Shown here: in pieces, positions 1-9,512 of the stretch
Position numbering within the stretch: the stretch's first letter is position 1
Layout: the number at the start of each line of letters is the position of its first letter
DNA from: Rugamonas aquatica
Lineage (GTDB): Bacteria; Pseudomonadota; Gammaproteobacteria; Burkholderiales; Burkholderiaceae_D
Length of the DNA stretch: 64,000 nucleotides
Direction: 5' to 3'
NCBI RefSeq assembly: GCF_009380215.1
Contig: NZ_WHUG01000001.1
Coordinates: forward strand, 310,001-374,000
Made by a program: the position numbers and the translations under genes
Notes under the pieces: generated by a model
The model's database searches: none
Told to the model about the DNA's origin: nothing
The model's input: only the letters and a program-made list of their open reading frames with translations

Positions 1-1159
1 CGGCCAGCGTGCCGATGTTGATCAGCTCGGTCAGCACGTTCAGCGGCACCACGGCGGCGATCAGGCCGAACACGATGCCCACCATCCACGTGGCCAGGAA
101 CGGCGTGTGGAAGCGCGGATGCACGGTCGACAGCGCCTTCGGCAGCAGGCCGTCGCGCGACATGGCGAAGATGATGCGGGTCTGGCCGTAGGCCATCACC
201 AGGATCACGGTGGTCATGCCCAGGATCGCGCCCAGATCGACGAAGCCGGCGAACCAGTTTTCACCGGCGTGCTTCAGGGCCAGCGACACCGGATGGTCGA
301 TGCCCAGGTACTGCTGGTAAGGCACGATGCCGGTCATGATGGCCGAGACCACCACGTACAGCACGGTGCAGGCGGCCAGCGAGCCGATGATGCCGATCGG
401 CAGGTCGCGCTCGGGACGCTTGACTTCCTCGGCGGCCGACGTCACCGCATCGAAACCGATGAAGGCGAAGAACACCAGCGCGGCGGCGCTCAGCATGCCG
501 TTATAGCCAAACGGCATAAACGGTTTCCAGTTTGCCGGCTCAACGTGGCGCGCGCCGACGAAGATGAACAGCAGTACCACGCCGACCTTGATCGCCACCA
601 TGATGTTGTTCAGGCGGGCCGATTCGCGCACGCCCCAGCTCAGCATCGCGGTCAGCACCAGCATGATGCACAGCGCCGGCAGGTTGATCAGTGTGTGCAC
701 GCCGGGGATGGCGCCGGGTGCGGCCGTCAACTCGACCGGCAGGTTGATGCCGAAGCCGGAAATCAGCGACTGGAAGTAGCCGGACCAGCCTACCGACACG
801 GCCGAGGTGGCCAGGCCGTATTCCAGCAGCAAGTCCCAGCCTATCATCCAGGCCGCCAGTTCGCCCAGCGTGGCGTAGGTGTAAGTGTAGATGGAGCCGG
901 CCACCGGTACGGTGGAGGCGAATTCGGCGTAGCAGAGTGCGGCGAAACCGCAGGCGATGGCGGCGACCACGAAGGACAGCGTCAGCGCCGGGCCGGCGGT
1001 GACGGCGCCGGTGCCGGTCAGTACGAAAATACCGGTGCCGACGATGGCGCCGATACCCATGAGTATGAGGTCGAAGGGTCCGAGTACTTTCGCCAGGCCG
1101 CCAGGTTTGCGGCTGTTGGCGATCATATCGTCCAGGTTCTTAGTGCGAAATAGGCTCAA
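1..1159 (-). CDS. Amino acid permease, APC superfamily (CAT-like), 3' end outside window
   Basis: Inner-membrane amino acid uptake carrier. About 386 residues are visible and the C-terminus lies beyond the left edge. The N-terminus reads MSLFRTKNLDDMIANS, typical of the cationic-amino-acid-transporter branch of the APC superfamily. It is followed by the first-helix motif GAIVGTGIFVLTG and successive hydrophobic segments. A conserved FIGFDAVTSAAEEVKRPERD stretch sits around residue 230 and identifies the family. I chose a TTG start at 1159 because GGAG lies 7 nt upstream and the first in-frame ATG (12th codon) has no ribosome site. It lies on the same strand as cdaR, 104 nt downstream of its stop, so it may or may not share its transcript. 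The substrate cannot be read from sequence. Confidence 0.9.
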   Translation of the reverse strand, partial: MSLFRTKNLDDMIANSRKPGGLAKVLGPFDLILMGIGAIVGTGIFVLTGTGAVTAGPALTLSFVVAAIACGFAALCYAEFASTVPVAGSIYTYTYATLGELAAWMIGWDLLLEYGLATSAVSVGWSGYFQSLISGFGINLPVELTAAPGAIPGVHTLINLPALCIMLVLTAMLSWGVRESARLNNIMVAIKVGVVLLFIFVGARHVEPANWKPFMPFGYNGMLSAAALVFFAFIGFDAVTSAAEEVKRPERDLPIGIIGSLAACTVLYVVVSAIMTGIVPYQQYLGIDHPVSLALKHAGENWFAGFVDLGAILGMTTVILVMAYGQTRIIFAMSRDGLLPKALSTVHPRFHTPFLATWMVGIVFGLIAAVVPLNVLTELINIGTLA

Positions 1160-1263
1160 AATGGCTCCAGTTTTATTTTGGTGGTCTCCGTCCCCGGATT
1201 GGTGCCTTGTGGGCGGCCGGGCGACGGCAAATAATACAGTAACTTCGAGGTGATGCCGAGAAG

Positions 1264-2412
1264 TTAAGTTGTTAATAACGATGATACATAGATCAAGAAT
1301 CGGTCTTCCAGCCTGCCCAGGTCCAGCCCGGTCGCTTCGCCGATGCGGCGCAGCCTGTAATCGAGCGTGTTGCGGTGGATGTGCAGGGCGGCGGCGGTCG
1401 CGGCGGGATGACCGTCGTGTTCAAACCACACTTCCAGCGTGCGCCGCAACAAGTCCTTGCTTTTGTCCACGGCTTGGAGCTGGGCCATGGGGCGGCGCAG
1501 CTGTTCCGCCTCCCAGCCGGAACCCAGCCCGGACAGCAGCACCGGCAAGGCTTGCTCGTAATAGCTGAAGCGCGAACGGCGCGGATGACGGGCGCGGCCG
1601 ATGCGGGCCGCCGTCTGCGCGCTCTGCCAGGAAATCGCCACCCCGGCCATGCCGGACTGGGCGATGCCCATGGTCAGCGTGTGCGGCTGCTGGCATTCCT
1701 CGCGCAGCATGGCGGCCAGCGCCTGCAGGCGGCGCTGCGGCCAGTGCGCGTCGTGCGCGCCCGGGGCCTCGTGGAAATCCAGCAGCACCATCTGGTCGGC
1801 GGCGGCCGAGGCCGTCAGCACCGACGGCTGCCGCGCCAGCATGCGCAGTTGCAGGCGCTGGAGCTCGCTCAGCGCCTGGTCGGTGCCGGCCGCCTTGTCG
1901 TCCAGCTCCAGCAGGAACACCAGGTGGCTGCGTTCGAAATTGACGCCCAGCCGGCGGGCCCAGGCTGCCAGGTCGGCCTCGCGCGCCGGTTCGTAGCGGA
2001 TCAGGTTGAGCACGAAGGCTTCGCGGTAGCGCGAGTCGCGCTGCAGCTCGCCGGCCAGGTGGGCTTGTTCGAGGATCATCTCCGCCGTCAGCCGCACCAG
2101 TTCGCCGAACTGGCGCACCTGGTCCGGCACGCCGCTCAGGCCGACCGCGCCGCAGACCTGGCCGTTGACCGTCAACGGCAGGTTGATGCCGGGCTGGGCG
2201 CCGTGCATATTGCGCGCGCCGGCGGCGTCCACTTCCACGGTCAGCCGCTTGGCCAGGGCCAGCATGGCGCCCGCGTGCAGCTCGCCGATGCGCGCCGGAT
2301 TGCCGCTGGCCAGGATGGTGCCGTTGGCATCCATCACGTTGACGTTGTAGGGGATGATCTTCATCGTCCGGCTGACGATGTCCTGCGCCAGTTCGGTGCT
2401 GAGTATGTACAT
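1264..2412 (-). CDS. cdaR: CdaR-family sugar-diacid-responsive transcriptional regulator
   Basis: Cytoplasmic transcription factor of 382 aa. CdaR homologues activate glucarate, galactarate and glycerate genes on sensing sugar diacids or glycerate. Residues ~4-137 form the diacid-recognition domain (starts LSTELAQDIVSRTM, with ARNMHGAQPGINLPL further on). The middle is the GGDEF-like linker domain. The C-terminal ~55 residues are the PucR-type helix-turn-helix (LHIHRNTLDYRLRRIGEATG). AAGGAG lies 7 nt before the ATG. It is divergent from an MFS permease and a glycerate kinase, the arrangement expected for a local regulator of glycerate or diacid use. Two direct repeats in the divergent gap are candidate operators. 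Confidence 0.93.
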   Translation of the reverse strand: MYILSTELAQDIVSRTMKIIPYNVNVMDANGTILASGNPARIGELHAGAMLALAKRLTVEVDAAGARNMHGAQPGINLPLTVNGQVCGAVGLSGVPDQVRQFGELVRLTAEMILEQAHLAGELQRDSRYREAFVLNLIRYEPAREADLAAWARRLGVNFERSHLVFLLELDDKAAGTDQALSELQRLQLRMLARQPSVLTASAAADQMVLLDFHEAPGAHDAHWPQRRLQALAAMLREECQQPHTLTMGIAQSGMAGVAISWQSAQTAARIGRARHPRRSRFSYYEQALPVLLSGLGSGWEAEQLRRPMAQLQAVDKSKDLLRRTLEVWFEHDGHPAATAAALHIHRNTLDYRLRRIGEATGLDLGRLEDRFLIYVSSLLTT

Positions 2413-2488
2413 GAAGGTTCTCCTTGCCCGTCATTGTGCCAAAGAACAAAGAAATCAAAAAGATTTAGATGTTTTCATGGATTAAGTT

Positions 2489-2545
2489 GTGCATATGCCC
2501 AATAAACGGCCGGACGCCGCCGGATTTATGGTGCATTTGGCCGAT
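2489..2545. promoter_or_regulatory. Direct-repeat pair in cdaR/permease divergent promoter (candidate CdaR sites)
   Basis: Two 15-mers on the plus strand, GTGCATATGCCCAAT (2489-2503) and GTGCATTTGGCCGAT (2531-2545), agree at 12 of 15 positions. They are 42 bp apart start to start, close to four helical turns. They sit between the divergent cdaR (start 2412) and permease (start 2611) genes. Binding by CdaR is inference; the repeat itself is seen directly. Confidence 0.45.
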
Positions 2546-2610
2546 GATTTTTCAGCGTCGATTCCAGATAATCATCTGCACAAGCCCCTAAAAAAACCAA
2601 GGAGACAAGC

Positions 2611-3924
2611 ATGAACACCACCACTACCGCCACACCGTGGCCGGCGGCGTCCGTTCTGGACGGCGCCTACAGGAAGGCCAGCTGGCATCTGATACCGTTT
2701 ATCTTCGTCTGCTACTTCTTCAATTATCTGGACCGCGTCAACGTCGGCTTCGCCAAGCTGGAGATGCTGGACGCTCTCCAGTTGAGCAATACCGTCTACG
2801 GCCTGGGCGCCGGCATCTTCTTCATCGGCTACGTGCTCAGCGGCGTGCCGAGCAACCTGATCCTCCACAAGATCGGCGCCCGCCGCTGGATCGCGGTGAT
2901 GATGGTGGCCTGGGGCAGCCTGTCGGCCTGCATGCTGTTCGTGCACAACCCGGTGTCGTTCTACGTGCTGCGCTTCTTCACCGGCGTGGCCGAGGCCGGC
3001 TTCTTCCCGGGCATGGTGCTGTACTTCACCCACTGGTTCCCGGCGCAGAAGCGCGGGCAGGTGATGGCGCTGTTCATGTCGGCGATACCGATTTCCGGCC
3101 TGGTCGGCGGCCCGCTGTCGGGCTGGATGTTGCAGCATTTCTCGGCCGGACAGGCCGGCATGGCGGGCTGGCAGTGGCTGTTCCTGCTGCAGGGCTTGCC
3201 GACCGTGCTGCTGGGCGTGGGCGTGTACTTCTACCTGAACGACGGCATCGCGCAGGCCAGGTGGCTGAGCACCGAAGAAAAAGCCGCGATGCAAGCCGCG
3301 CTGGCCAGCGATGAAAAGCAGCGCCAGGCCAACAGCAGTGTCGGCCAATCCTTCTCGGACGTGGTACGCAACGGCAACGTGTGGATGCTGGGCGTGCTGT
3401 ACTTCTGCATCCAGATGGGCGTGTACGCGATCAACTTCTGGCTGCCGTCCATCATCAAGTCGCTGGGCTTCCAGAGCTCGGTGGCGGTGGGCTGGCTGAG
3501 CGCGATTCCTTATCTGTGCGCCGCCATCTTCATGGTCTGGGCCGGCCGCTCGGCCGACCGCCGCCGTGAGCGCCGCTGGCACGTCAGCCTGCCGATGCTG
3601 ATGGGCTTTACCGGCCTGATGATGGCTGCCAATTTCTCCAGCAATGTGGTGGTCGTGATGATAGGCCTGAGCATGGCGACCATGGGCGCGCTGGCGATGT
3701 TCTGGTCCTTGCCGTCGGCCTTCCTGGGCAGCGCGGCGGCCGCCGCCGGGCTGGCGCTGATCAACTCGCTGGGCCAGATCGCCGGTTTCGTCAGTCCCTT
3801 CCTGGTCGGCTGGATCAAGGACGCCACCCAGAGCACCGATACCGCCCTGTATATTTTGTCCAGCGTGCTGCTGCTTGGTGCGATACTGGTGCTGCGCGTA
3901 CCCGCCAAGCTGGTCAACCGTTGA
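2611..3924 (+). CDS. MFS permease, anion:cation symporter family (GarP/GudP-like)
   Basis: Twelve-helix inner-membrane carrier of 437 aa, probably for glycerate, glucarate or galactarate. The first helix carries FNYLDRVNVGFAKLEM, the signature of the ACS (phthalate/hexuronate/tartrate permease) branch of MFS. The loop after helix 2 has NLILHKIGARRW. AAGGAG lies 6 nt before the ATG. The glycerate kinase gene begins 12 nt after the stop, and cdaR is divergent upstream. Together these make a compact uptake-and-phosphorylation module. Substrate is inferred from neighbours, since ACS members with close sequences carry different acids. Confidence 0.9.
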   Translation: MNTTTTATPWPAASVLDGAYRKASWHLIPFIFVCYFFNYLDRVNVGFAKLEMLDALQLSNTVYGLGAGIFFIGYVLSGVPSNLILHKIGARRWIAVMMVAWGSLSACMLFVHNPVSFYVLRFFTGVAEAGFFPGMVLYFTHWFPAQKRGQVMALFMSAIPISGLVGGPLSGWMLQHFSAGQAGMAGWQWLFLLQGLPTVLLGVGVYFYLNDGIAQARWLSTEEKAAMQAALASDEKQRQANSSVGQSFSDVVRNGNVWMLGVLYFCIQMGVYAINFWLPSIIKSLGFQSSVAVGWLSAIPYLCAAIFMVWAGRSADRRRERRWHVSLPMLMGFTGLMMAANFSSNVVVVMIGLSMATMGALAMFWSLPSAFLGSAAAAAGLALINSLGQIAGFVSPFLVGWIKDATQSTDTALYILSSVLLLGAILVLRVPAKLVNR

Positions 3925-3936
3925 TAGAGTTCTTCG

Positions 3937-5076
3937 ATGAAAATAGTCATAGCGCCCGATTCGTTTAAGGAAAGCCTGACCGCCATGGCGGTCGCCAACG
4001 AAATCGAGGCCGGCTTCCGCGAGTTCTATCCCGATGCCGAGTACGTCAAGCTGCCGGTGGCCGACGGCGGCGAAGGCACGGTGCAGGCGATGATAGACGC
4101 CAGCGGCGGCCGGCGCGTGAACCTGCAAGTGTCCGGCCCGCTGGGCGAGCCGGTGGACGCGTTCTACGGCCTGATGGGCGACGGCGCGACGGCGGTGATC
4201 GAAATGGCCGCCGCCAGCGGCCTGGAGCTGGTGCCGACGGCGCTGCGCGACCCGCTGCGCACCAGCAGCTACGGCACCGGCCAGTTGATCCGCAACGCGC
4301 TCGACGCCGGCGCCCGCCGCTTCGTGCTGGGCGTGGGCGGCAGCGCCACCAACGACGGCGGCGCCGGCATGGTGCAGGCGCTGGGCGGACGCCTGCTCGA
4401 CGCCGGCGGCGGCGACTTGCCGCCCGGCGGCGGCGCGCTGGATCGTTTGCACCGCATCGACCTGTCCGGCCTGGACGGGCGCATCAAGGACTGCGTGTTC
4501 GACATCGCCTGCGATGTCAGCAATCCGCTGGTGGGGCCGCAGGGCGCCTCGCACATCTTCGGCCCGCAGAAGGGCGCCACGCCGGCCATGGTCGGGCAGC
4601 TGGACGCCAATCTGCGCCACTATGCCGACGTCATCGAACGCGAGCTCGGCCAACAGGTCGCGGACGTGCCCGGCGCCGGCGCGGGCGGCGGCATCGGCGC
4701 GGCCATGCTGGTGTTCCTGGGCGGTAGCTTGCGTCCCGGAAGCGAGATCGTGACGGCGGCGGTCGGCCTTGACGCGGCCGTGGCCGATGCCGACCTGGTC
4801 ATCACCGGCGAAGGCCGCATTGACAGCCAGACCATCCACGGCAAGACGCCGGTCGGCGTGGCCCGCGTGGCGCAGCGGCACGGCAAGCCGGTGATCGCCA
4901 TCGCCGGCTGCCTGGCGCCGGGCGCGGCCGTCGTGCACGAGCATGGCATAGCCGCCGTGTTCAGCGCGGTCAGCCGGCCGTGCACGGTCGAGCAGGCGCT
5001 GGCCGAGGCGGCGCAGAACGTGCGCCGCGCCGCGCGCAATGTGGCAGCCGTGCTCAGCCTGGGCGCCCGCCTGTAG
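3937..5076 (+). CDS. garK: Glycerate kinase (type I, GarK/GlxK family)
   Basis: Cytoplasmic kinase of 379 aa, the usual family length, phosphorylating D-glycerate to 2-phosphoglycerate (2-kinase) in the GarK/GlxK branch. The N-terminus MKIVIAPDSFKESLTA and the central GVGGSATNDGGAGM segment (~residue 130) are the two family hallmarks. VADGGEGT near residue 46 and ITGEGRIDSQT near residue 290 also fit. The ATG is only 12 nt after the permease stop with no strong ribosome site, suggesting translational coupling. With the permease and CdaR this completes a route from imported glycerate into lower glycolysis. Confidence 0.93.
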   Translation: MKIVIAPDSFKESLTAMAVANEIEAGFREFYPDAEYVKLPVADGGEGTVQAMIDASGGRRVNLQVSGPLGEPVDAFYGLMGDGATAVIEMAAASGLELVPTALRDPLRTSSYGTGQLIRNALDAGARRFVLGVGGSATNDGGAGMVQALGGRLLDAGGGDLPPGGGALDRLHRIDLSGLDGRIKDCVFDIACDVSNPLVGPQGASHIFGPQKGATPAMVGQLDANLRHYADVIERELGQQVADVPGAGAGGGIGAAMLVFLGGSLRPGSEIVTAAVGLDAAVADADLVITGEGRIDSQTIHGKTPVGVARVAQRHGKPVIAIAGCLAPGAAVVHEHGIAAVFSAVSRPCTVEQALAEAAQNVRRAARNVAAVLSLGARL

Positions 5077-5142
5077 CATCGGCGGTGGCCGCGCCGCGCT
5101 TCTGTGCTAGAGTTGTTCTCGTGTAAGTAACTATCGCCGAGA

Positions 5143-8100
5143 ATGAAGCCTGCCGCCCATCGCCCGCTACCATCGATACGAGCGCAAATTTACACGCTGG
5201 TGTGGGCTTGCGCGCTGCCTGCCATCGTCGGCTTTGTTCTGCTGGCGAATAATTTCTACGAACATGAGCGCGAGCAGATCCAGCTGGAATCGCTGATTAC
5301 CGCCCGCGCGCTGATCCAGGCGGTGGACCGCGACCTCAACACCGGCATCACGATGGCGCTGGCCCTGGCCAATTCGCCCAGCCTCGACAACAACGATCTC
5401 GCAGCCTTCCATACGCTGGCCAGCAAGGCGCTGCGGCCCGAGTTCCCCGGATTTAATTTCGTCCTGAGCGACCGCGACTCGGTGCAGCTGCTCAATACCG
5501 TGCGTCCTTTCGGCGCACCCATGCCCGACCCGGGCAGCCGGGAAAGAATCAGGAAGGTGTTCGACACCGGCCGCACCGTCATCTCCGACGTTTTCATCGG
5601 CGGCGCGCTGAAGCGGCCGCTGGTCGCGGTGCATGTGCCGGTGCTCAGGAACGGCAAGGTGGTCTACTGCCTGTCCGTGGCCTTCGTGCCGGAACGCCTG
5701 GGCATGGTGCTGCGCGAACAGCGCCTGCCGGTCGACCGCGTGGCCGGCATCTTCGATTCGCAAGGCGTGATCGTGGCGCGCACGCGCGAGCCGGAAAAAT
5801 ATGTCGGCAAGCGCGGCTCGCCGTCCTTGCTCGCCAAGATGAACAGCAGCGGCGAGGCGGCCATCGAAACCAGCACGCTGGAAGGCACGCCGGTGTATTC
5901 GATGTACAGCCATTCCACCATGTCCGGCTGGGCGGTGGTGATCGGCGTGCCGCGCAGTACGGTGCTGGCCGAGATGGCGTCATCGATACGCTGGATCACG
6001 CTGGTCGTGGCCTGCCTGCTCGGTTTGGGCCTGGCGTCGGCCTGGTACTTTGCCCGCCGCATCGGCCATTCGGTCCGGGCGCTGTCCTATGCCGCCAGCG
6101 CCCTGGGCAAGGATACCGACCTGCGGCTGGACCGCGTGCGGCCGGCGTTCCGCGAGGCCGACGACGCCATTCATACCTTGCAGGCGGTGGAGTCGGAACT
6201 GCAGCGCTACCGCCACCGTCTTGAAAGCGTGATCGAGGAACGCACCCTGCAACTGCAATGGGCGCAGCGCGAGGCGAGCGACCGGGAACTGCGCACTCGC
6301 ACCGTGATGGACAACGTCGGCGACGGCATCATCACCATCAACGCGGAAGGCGTGATCGAATCCTTCAACCGCGCCGCCTGCGGCATCTTCGGCTACACAC
6401 CCGAGGAAGCGATAGGCGCCAACATCATGTGCATGATGCCGGAATCCATGCGCGGCGCCCACCACGCGGGCATGGCGCGCTACCTGTCGGGCGGCGCTCC
6501 CACGGTCGTCGGCAAGAACAACGTCGAGCTGCAAGGACTGCGCAAGGACGGCACCACGTTCGTGCTGGAGCTGTCGATACGGGCGCTGTTCGTCGATGGA
6601 CATCATCTGTTCGTCGGCATCGTGCGCGATGTCACGGAGCGCAAACGCGCGGAGCGGGAGCTGCGCCAGGCCATGGAGCAGGCGCAGATCGCCAGCGCCG
6701 CCAAGGATGTCTTCGTGGCCAATATGAGCCACGAGCTGCGCACGCCGATGAACGCGGTGCTGGGCATGGCCCACCTGCTCAACACAACCGGACTGTCGCC
6801 GGAGCAGGGCCGCTATCTGGAGATGATACGGGCGTCCGGGCAGTCGCTGCTCGGCATCCTCAACGACATCCTCGATTTTTCCAAGATGAGCGCCGGGAAG
6901 ATCGAAGTGCATCCGGTGCGCTTCCTGCTGGACGATGTGCTGCATTCGCTGGCCAGCATCATGAGCGTCAGCGTCGGCGAGAAGAACCTGGAGCTGTGCC
7001 TGGGCGTGGAGCTGGACGTGCCGCGCGTGCTGGTCGGCGATGCGTTGCGGCTGCAGCAGATCCTGGTCAACCTGACCGGCAACGCCATCAAGTTCACCGA
7101 ACAGGGCGAGGTCTCGGTGCTGGTGGAGCGCGCAGGCGGCGAAGGCGCGGTGCTGCTGCGTTTCACCGTGCGCGACACCGGCATCGGCATGAGCGAAGAG
7201 CAGTTGGCGCGCCTGTTCTCGCCGTTCACCCAGGCCGACCTGTCCACCACGCGGCGCTTCGGCGGCACAGGCCTGGGTCTGACCATCTCCAAGGGTTTGA
7301 TCGAACTGCTGGGTGGCGCGATTGAAGTGAGCAGCACCGCAGGACTGGGCAGCGCCTTCACCTTCACGCTGCCGATGAAGCAGGGCGACGCGACCGAGGC
7401 GCCCAAGCCGGCCCACCGCCGCCACCTGCTGGTGGTGGACGACAATCCGACCAGCCGTTCCTATCTCGGCAAGACCATACAGGCCTGGGGTTGGACCTGC
7501 GACATCGTCGCCACAGGAACGGAGGCGCTGGCGCTGCTGCGCTCCGGCCGCGCTTATGACGCCGCGCTGGTCGACTGGCAGATGCCGGACATGGACGGCC
7601 CGGCGACCATGCGCGCGGTGCAGCAGGAATCCGGCACGCCGGTGATCTGCATGGTCAACGCCTATGGCCGCAGCAAGCTGGTACAGGATATGGAAGCGGT
7701 CAGCGCGCCGGTGTTCCTGACCAAGCCGGTGACGGCGTCCAGTCTGTACGACGCGGTGCAGACCGCGCTGGCGCGCCGGCATGGCGATGCCGCCGCCGGT
7801 CCTGCCACGCCGGGGCCCAAGGTGCTGCTCGGCGTGCGCGTGCTGCTGGTGGAGGACAATCCGATCAACCAGCAGGTGGCCAAAGGCATACTGGAACAGG
7901 CGGGCGCGCAGGTTGCTGTGGCCGAGAACGGCGAGGAAGCGCTCAAGTTGCTGCGCGATGGCCTGCAATGCGACCTGGTGCTGATGGATGTGCAGATGCC
8001 GGTGATGGACGGCTTCACGGCGACGCGGGCGATACGCGATGAGCTGCGCATGACGCTGCCCGTGATCGCCATGACGGCCGGTGTGATGGAATCGGAACGC

Positions 8101-8205
8101 GAACAATGCATCGCCGCCGGCATGGATGATTTCATCGGCAAGCCGGTCGACGTGGAGCAGATGTTCGCCACCATCGCGAAGCATCTGCGCTGGGTGGCGG
8201 CCTAG
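5143..8205 (+). CDS. Hybrid sensor histidine kinase (Cache-HAMP-PAS-HisKA-HATPase-REC-REC)
   Basis: Membrane-bound hybrid kinase of 1020 aa. TM1 is ~residues 15-36, a periplasmic double-Cache-like region ~37-275, TM2 ~283-305, then a HAMP-like linker. A PAS domain (~385-500, containing ITINAEGVIESFNRAACGIF) precedes HisKA with phosphoacceptor His530 in MSHELRTPMN. The HATPase domain has DTGIGMSEEQ and GGTGLGLTIS. Two receiver domains follow, with likely phospho-Asp811 (ALVDWQMPD) and Asp949 (LVLMDVQMP). There is no HPt or output domain, so phosphate must pass to a partner encoded elsewhere. Its stop overlaps the convergent PLP-enzyme gene by four bases (CTAG). Signal is unknown. Confidence 0.93.
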   Translation: MKPAAHRPLPSIRAQIYTLVWACALPAIVGFVLLANNFYEHEREQIQLESLITARALIQAVDRDLNTGITMALALANSPSLDNNDLAAFHTLASKALRPEFPGFNFVLSDRDSVQLLNTVRPFGAPMPDPGSRERIRKVFDTGRTVISDVFIGGALKRPLVAVHVPVLRNGKVVYCLSVAFVPERLGMVLREQRLPVDRVAGIFDSQGVIVARTREPEKYVGKRGSPSLLAKMNSSGEAAIETSTLEGTPVYSMYSHSTMSGWAVVIGVPRSTVLAEMASSIRWITLVVACLLGLGLASAWYFARRIGHSVRALSYAASALGKDTDLRLDRVRPAFREADDAIHTLQAVESELQRYRHRLESVIEERTLQLQWAQREASDRELRTRTVMDNVGDGIITINAEGVIESFNRAACGIFGYTPEEAIGANIMCMMPESMRGAHHAGMARYLSGGAPTVVGKNNVELQGLRKDGTTFVLELSIRALFVDGHHLFVGIVRDVTERKRAERELRQAMEQAQIASAAKDVFVANMSHELRTPMNAVLGMAHLLNTTGLSPEQGRYLEMIRASGQSLLGILNDILDFSKMSAGKIEVHPVRFLLDDVLHSLASIMSVSVGEKNLELCLGVELDVPRVLVGDALRLQQILVNLTGNAIKFTEQGEVSVLVERAGGEGAVLLRFTVRDTGIGMSEEQLARLFSPFTQADLSTTRRFGGTGLGLTISKGLIELLGGAIEVSSTAGLGSAFTFTLPMKQGDATEAPKPAHRRHLLVVDDNPTSRSYLGKTIQAWGWTCDIVATGTEALALLRSGRAYDAALVDWQMPDMDGPATMRAVQQESGTPVICMVNAYGRSKLVQDMEAVSAPVFLTKPVTASSLYDAVQTALARRHGDAAAGPATPGPKVLLGVRVLLVEDNPINQQVAKGILEQAGAQVAVAENGEEALKLLRDGLQCDLVLMDVQMPVMDGFTATRAIRDELRMTLPVIAMTAGVMESEREQCIAAGMDDFIGKPVDVEQMFATIAKHLRWVAA

Positions 8206-9512
8206 AAGAAGGTGTTGACGGCGCGTTGCACGGTGTAGTCGTCGTCCACGGCGAGCAGCAACGGCCATTTGTCGAAGGTGGTGCAGGGGTGCGAGATGCC
8301 GCAGCCTATCAGGTCGCCCACCGCTAACTCTCCAATGATGGGATGACCTTCGGGCAGGCGCAGGTACGCGTGCTGGTCGTTCATCTTCTCGATGCGGCAG
8401 CCTTCGGGCAGCGCGGACGGCAGGCCGGCGCCGGGACGGTGCGAGACCAGCGCGCGCGGCAGCTCCATGTCGTAGGAGGCGTCGCGCTTGCCCATGCCGA
8501 GTATCGCCAGCGTCGGCTCTGGGCGCGACAGCACCATGCTCCATACCTCCAGTGCTGGCCGCAGACCCTGGCCGGGCGCGTAGCCCTCGCGCGTGTTCAA
8601 TTGCTCGATCAGATCGTGGTAGAAGCCGTGATCGTTGGTCAGGTAGCAGCCACTGCGCAGTACCGGCAACACGGGGCGCGACAAATCCTGGACTTGCGCG
8701 AAGCCGCTGGCGACGAAATCGAAATACGCCGATCCGCCCGCCGTCAGCAGGATCTCGCTGCGTTTGAACAGGTGCTCGGCATCGGCCTGGCGCAGCAGCT
8801 CGGACAGTTGGGCGACGAAATGGCGTACTGCCTCATGGTCCCTGTCGCGGTCGGGGCTGACCAGCAGACCTTCGTAGCCTTCGATGCCGGCCAACTCCAG
8901 GCCCGGCGCAGCGGCGATCTCACGCGCCAGCGCCAGTGCTTCTTCCATGCTGCGGCAACCGGCGCGCTTGCCGGCCAGGCCCAGTTCCACCAGCAGCGGC
9001 AAGGGCCGGCCGATACCGGTTTGCTGCGCCATTTGCGACAAGCGCGCAACGCCTGCGCTGGAATCGGCCAGCGCGAAAAATTCGAATGATGGATTGTCGC
9101 GCATCAGCGTCAGCACGGCGGTGATGTCGGCCGGCGCCACCAGCTGGTTCGCCAGCAGCACGCGCCGCACGCCGTAGCGGTGGGCGATCAGCGTCTGTGA
9201 CACCGTCGCCAGCGTCATGCCCCAGGCGCCGTTGGATAGTTGGGCGTCGAACAGCTGCGGGCTCATGGTGGTCTTGCCGTGCGGGGCCAGTTGTACGCCG
9301 TAGCGCTCGCAGAAGCCTCGCATCCATTGCAGGTTGTGTTCCTGCGCCGAGGTTTTCAGCAGTGCGACCGGGAAGCTGGTGTCGGCGCGCAGCACGTTCC
9401 ACTGACGGGCGCCGATGTCGCCCTGGCGCAGCGGCGCGGTGATCGGCAGGCCTTTGACGCCGGGTTGCAGCAGTTGGTTTTCCAATTCCATCATGGGGGC
9501 GGTGCGTGTCAA
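8202..9512 (-). CDS. PLP-dependent D-threonine aldolase/D-serine dehydratase-like amino acid deaminase
   Basis: Cytoplasmic fold-III PLP enzyme of about 436 aa, in the group usually annotated 'amino acid deaminase' in Burkholderiales. The PLP lysine is expected in APHGKTTMSP near residue 67. The C-terminus has ISHPCTTFDKW, matching the His/Cys zinc-site region of eukaryotic-type D-serine dehydratases. I chose a TTG start at 9512: AGGAG is 6 nt upstream, whereas the ATG pair at 9494/9491 lacks a ribosome site. This TTG overlaps the TGA of the upstream gene (TTGA), implying translational coupling. The substrate could be D-Ser, D-Thr or another D- or beta-hydroxy amino acid. Confidence 0.82.
   Translation of the reverse strand: MTRTAPMMELENQLLQPGVKGLPITAPLRQGDIGARQWNVLRADTSFPVALLKTSAQEHNLQWMRGFCERYGVQLAPHGKTTMSPQLFDAQLSNGAWGMTLATVSQTLIAHRYGVRRVLLANQLVAPADITAVLTLMRDNPSFEFFALADSSAGVARLSQMAQQTGIGRPLPLLVELGLAGKRAGCRSMEEALALAREIAAAPGLELAGIEGYEGLLVSPDRDRDHEAVRHFVAQLSELLRQADAEHLFKRSEILLTAGGSAYFDFVASGFAQVQDLSRPVLPVLRSGCYLTNDHGFYHDLIEQLNTREGYAPGQGLRPALEVWSMVLSRPEPTLAILGMGKRDASYDMELPRALVSHRPGAGLPSALPEGCRIEKMNDQHAYLRLPEGHPIIGELAVGDLIGCGISHPCTTFDKWPLLLAVDDDYTVQRAVNTFF

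Noticed and set aside
2572..5079. 835-aa minus-strand ORF opposite the MFS permease and glycerate kinase
   Set aside because: Its translation is rich in His, Arg, Gln and Ala without domains, the usual product of reading GC-rich genes backwards. The plus-strand genes here have clear families and ribosome sites.
5980..8544. 854-aa minus-strand ORF opposite the Cache-PAS kinase
   Set aside because: It crosses the convergent junction and has shadow composition, whereas the kinase on the plus strand is complete.
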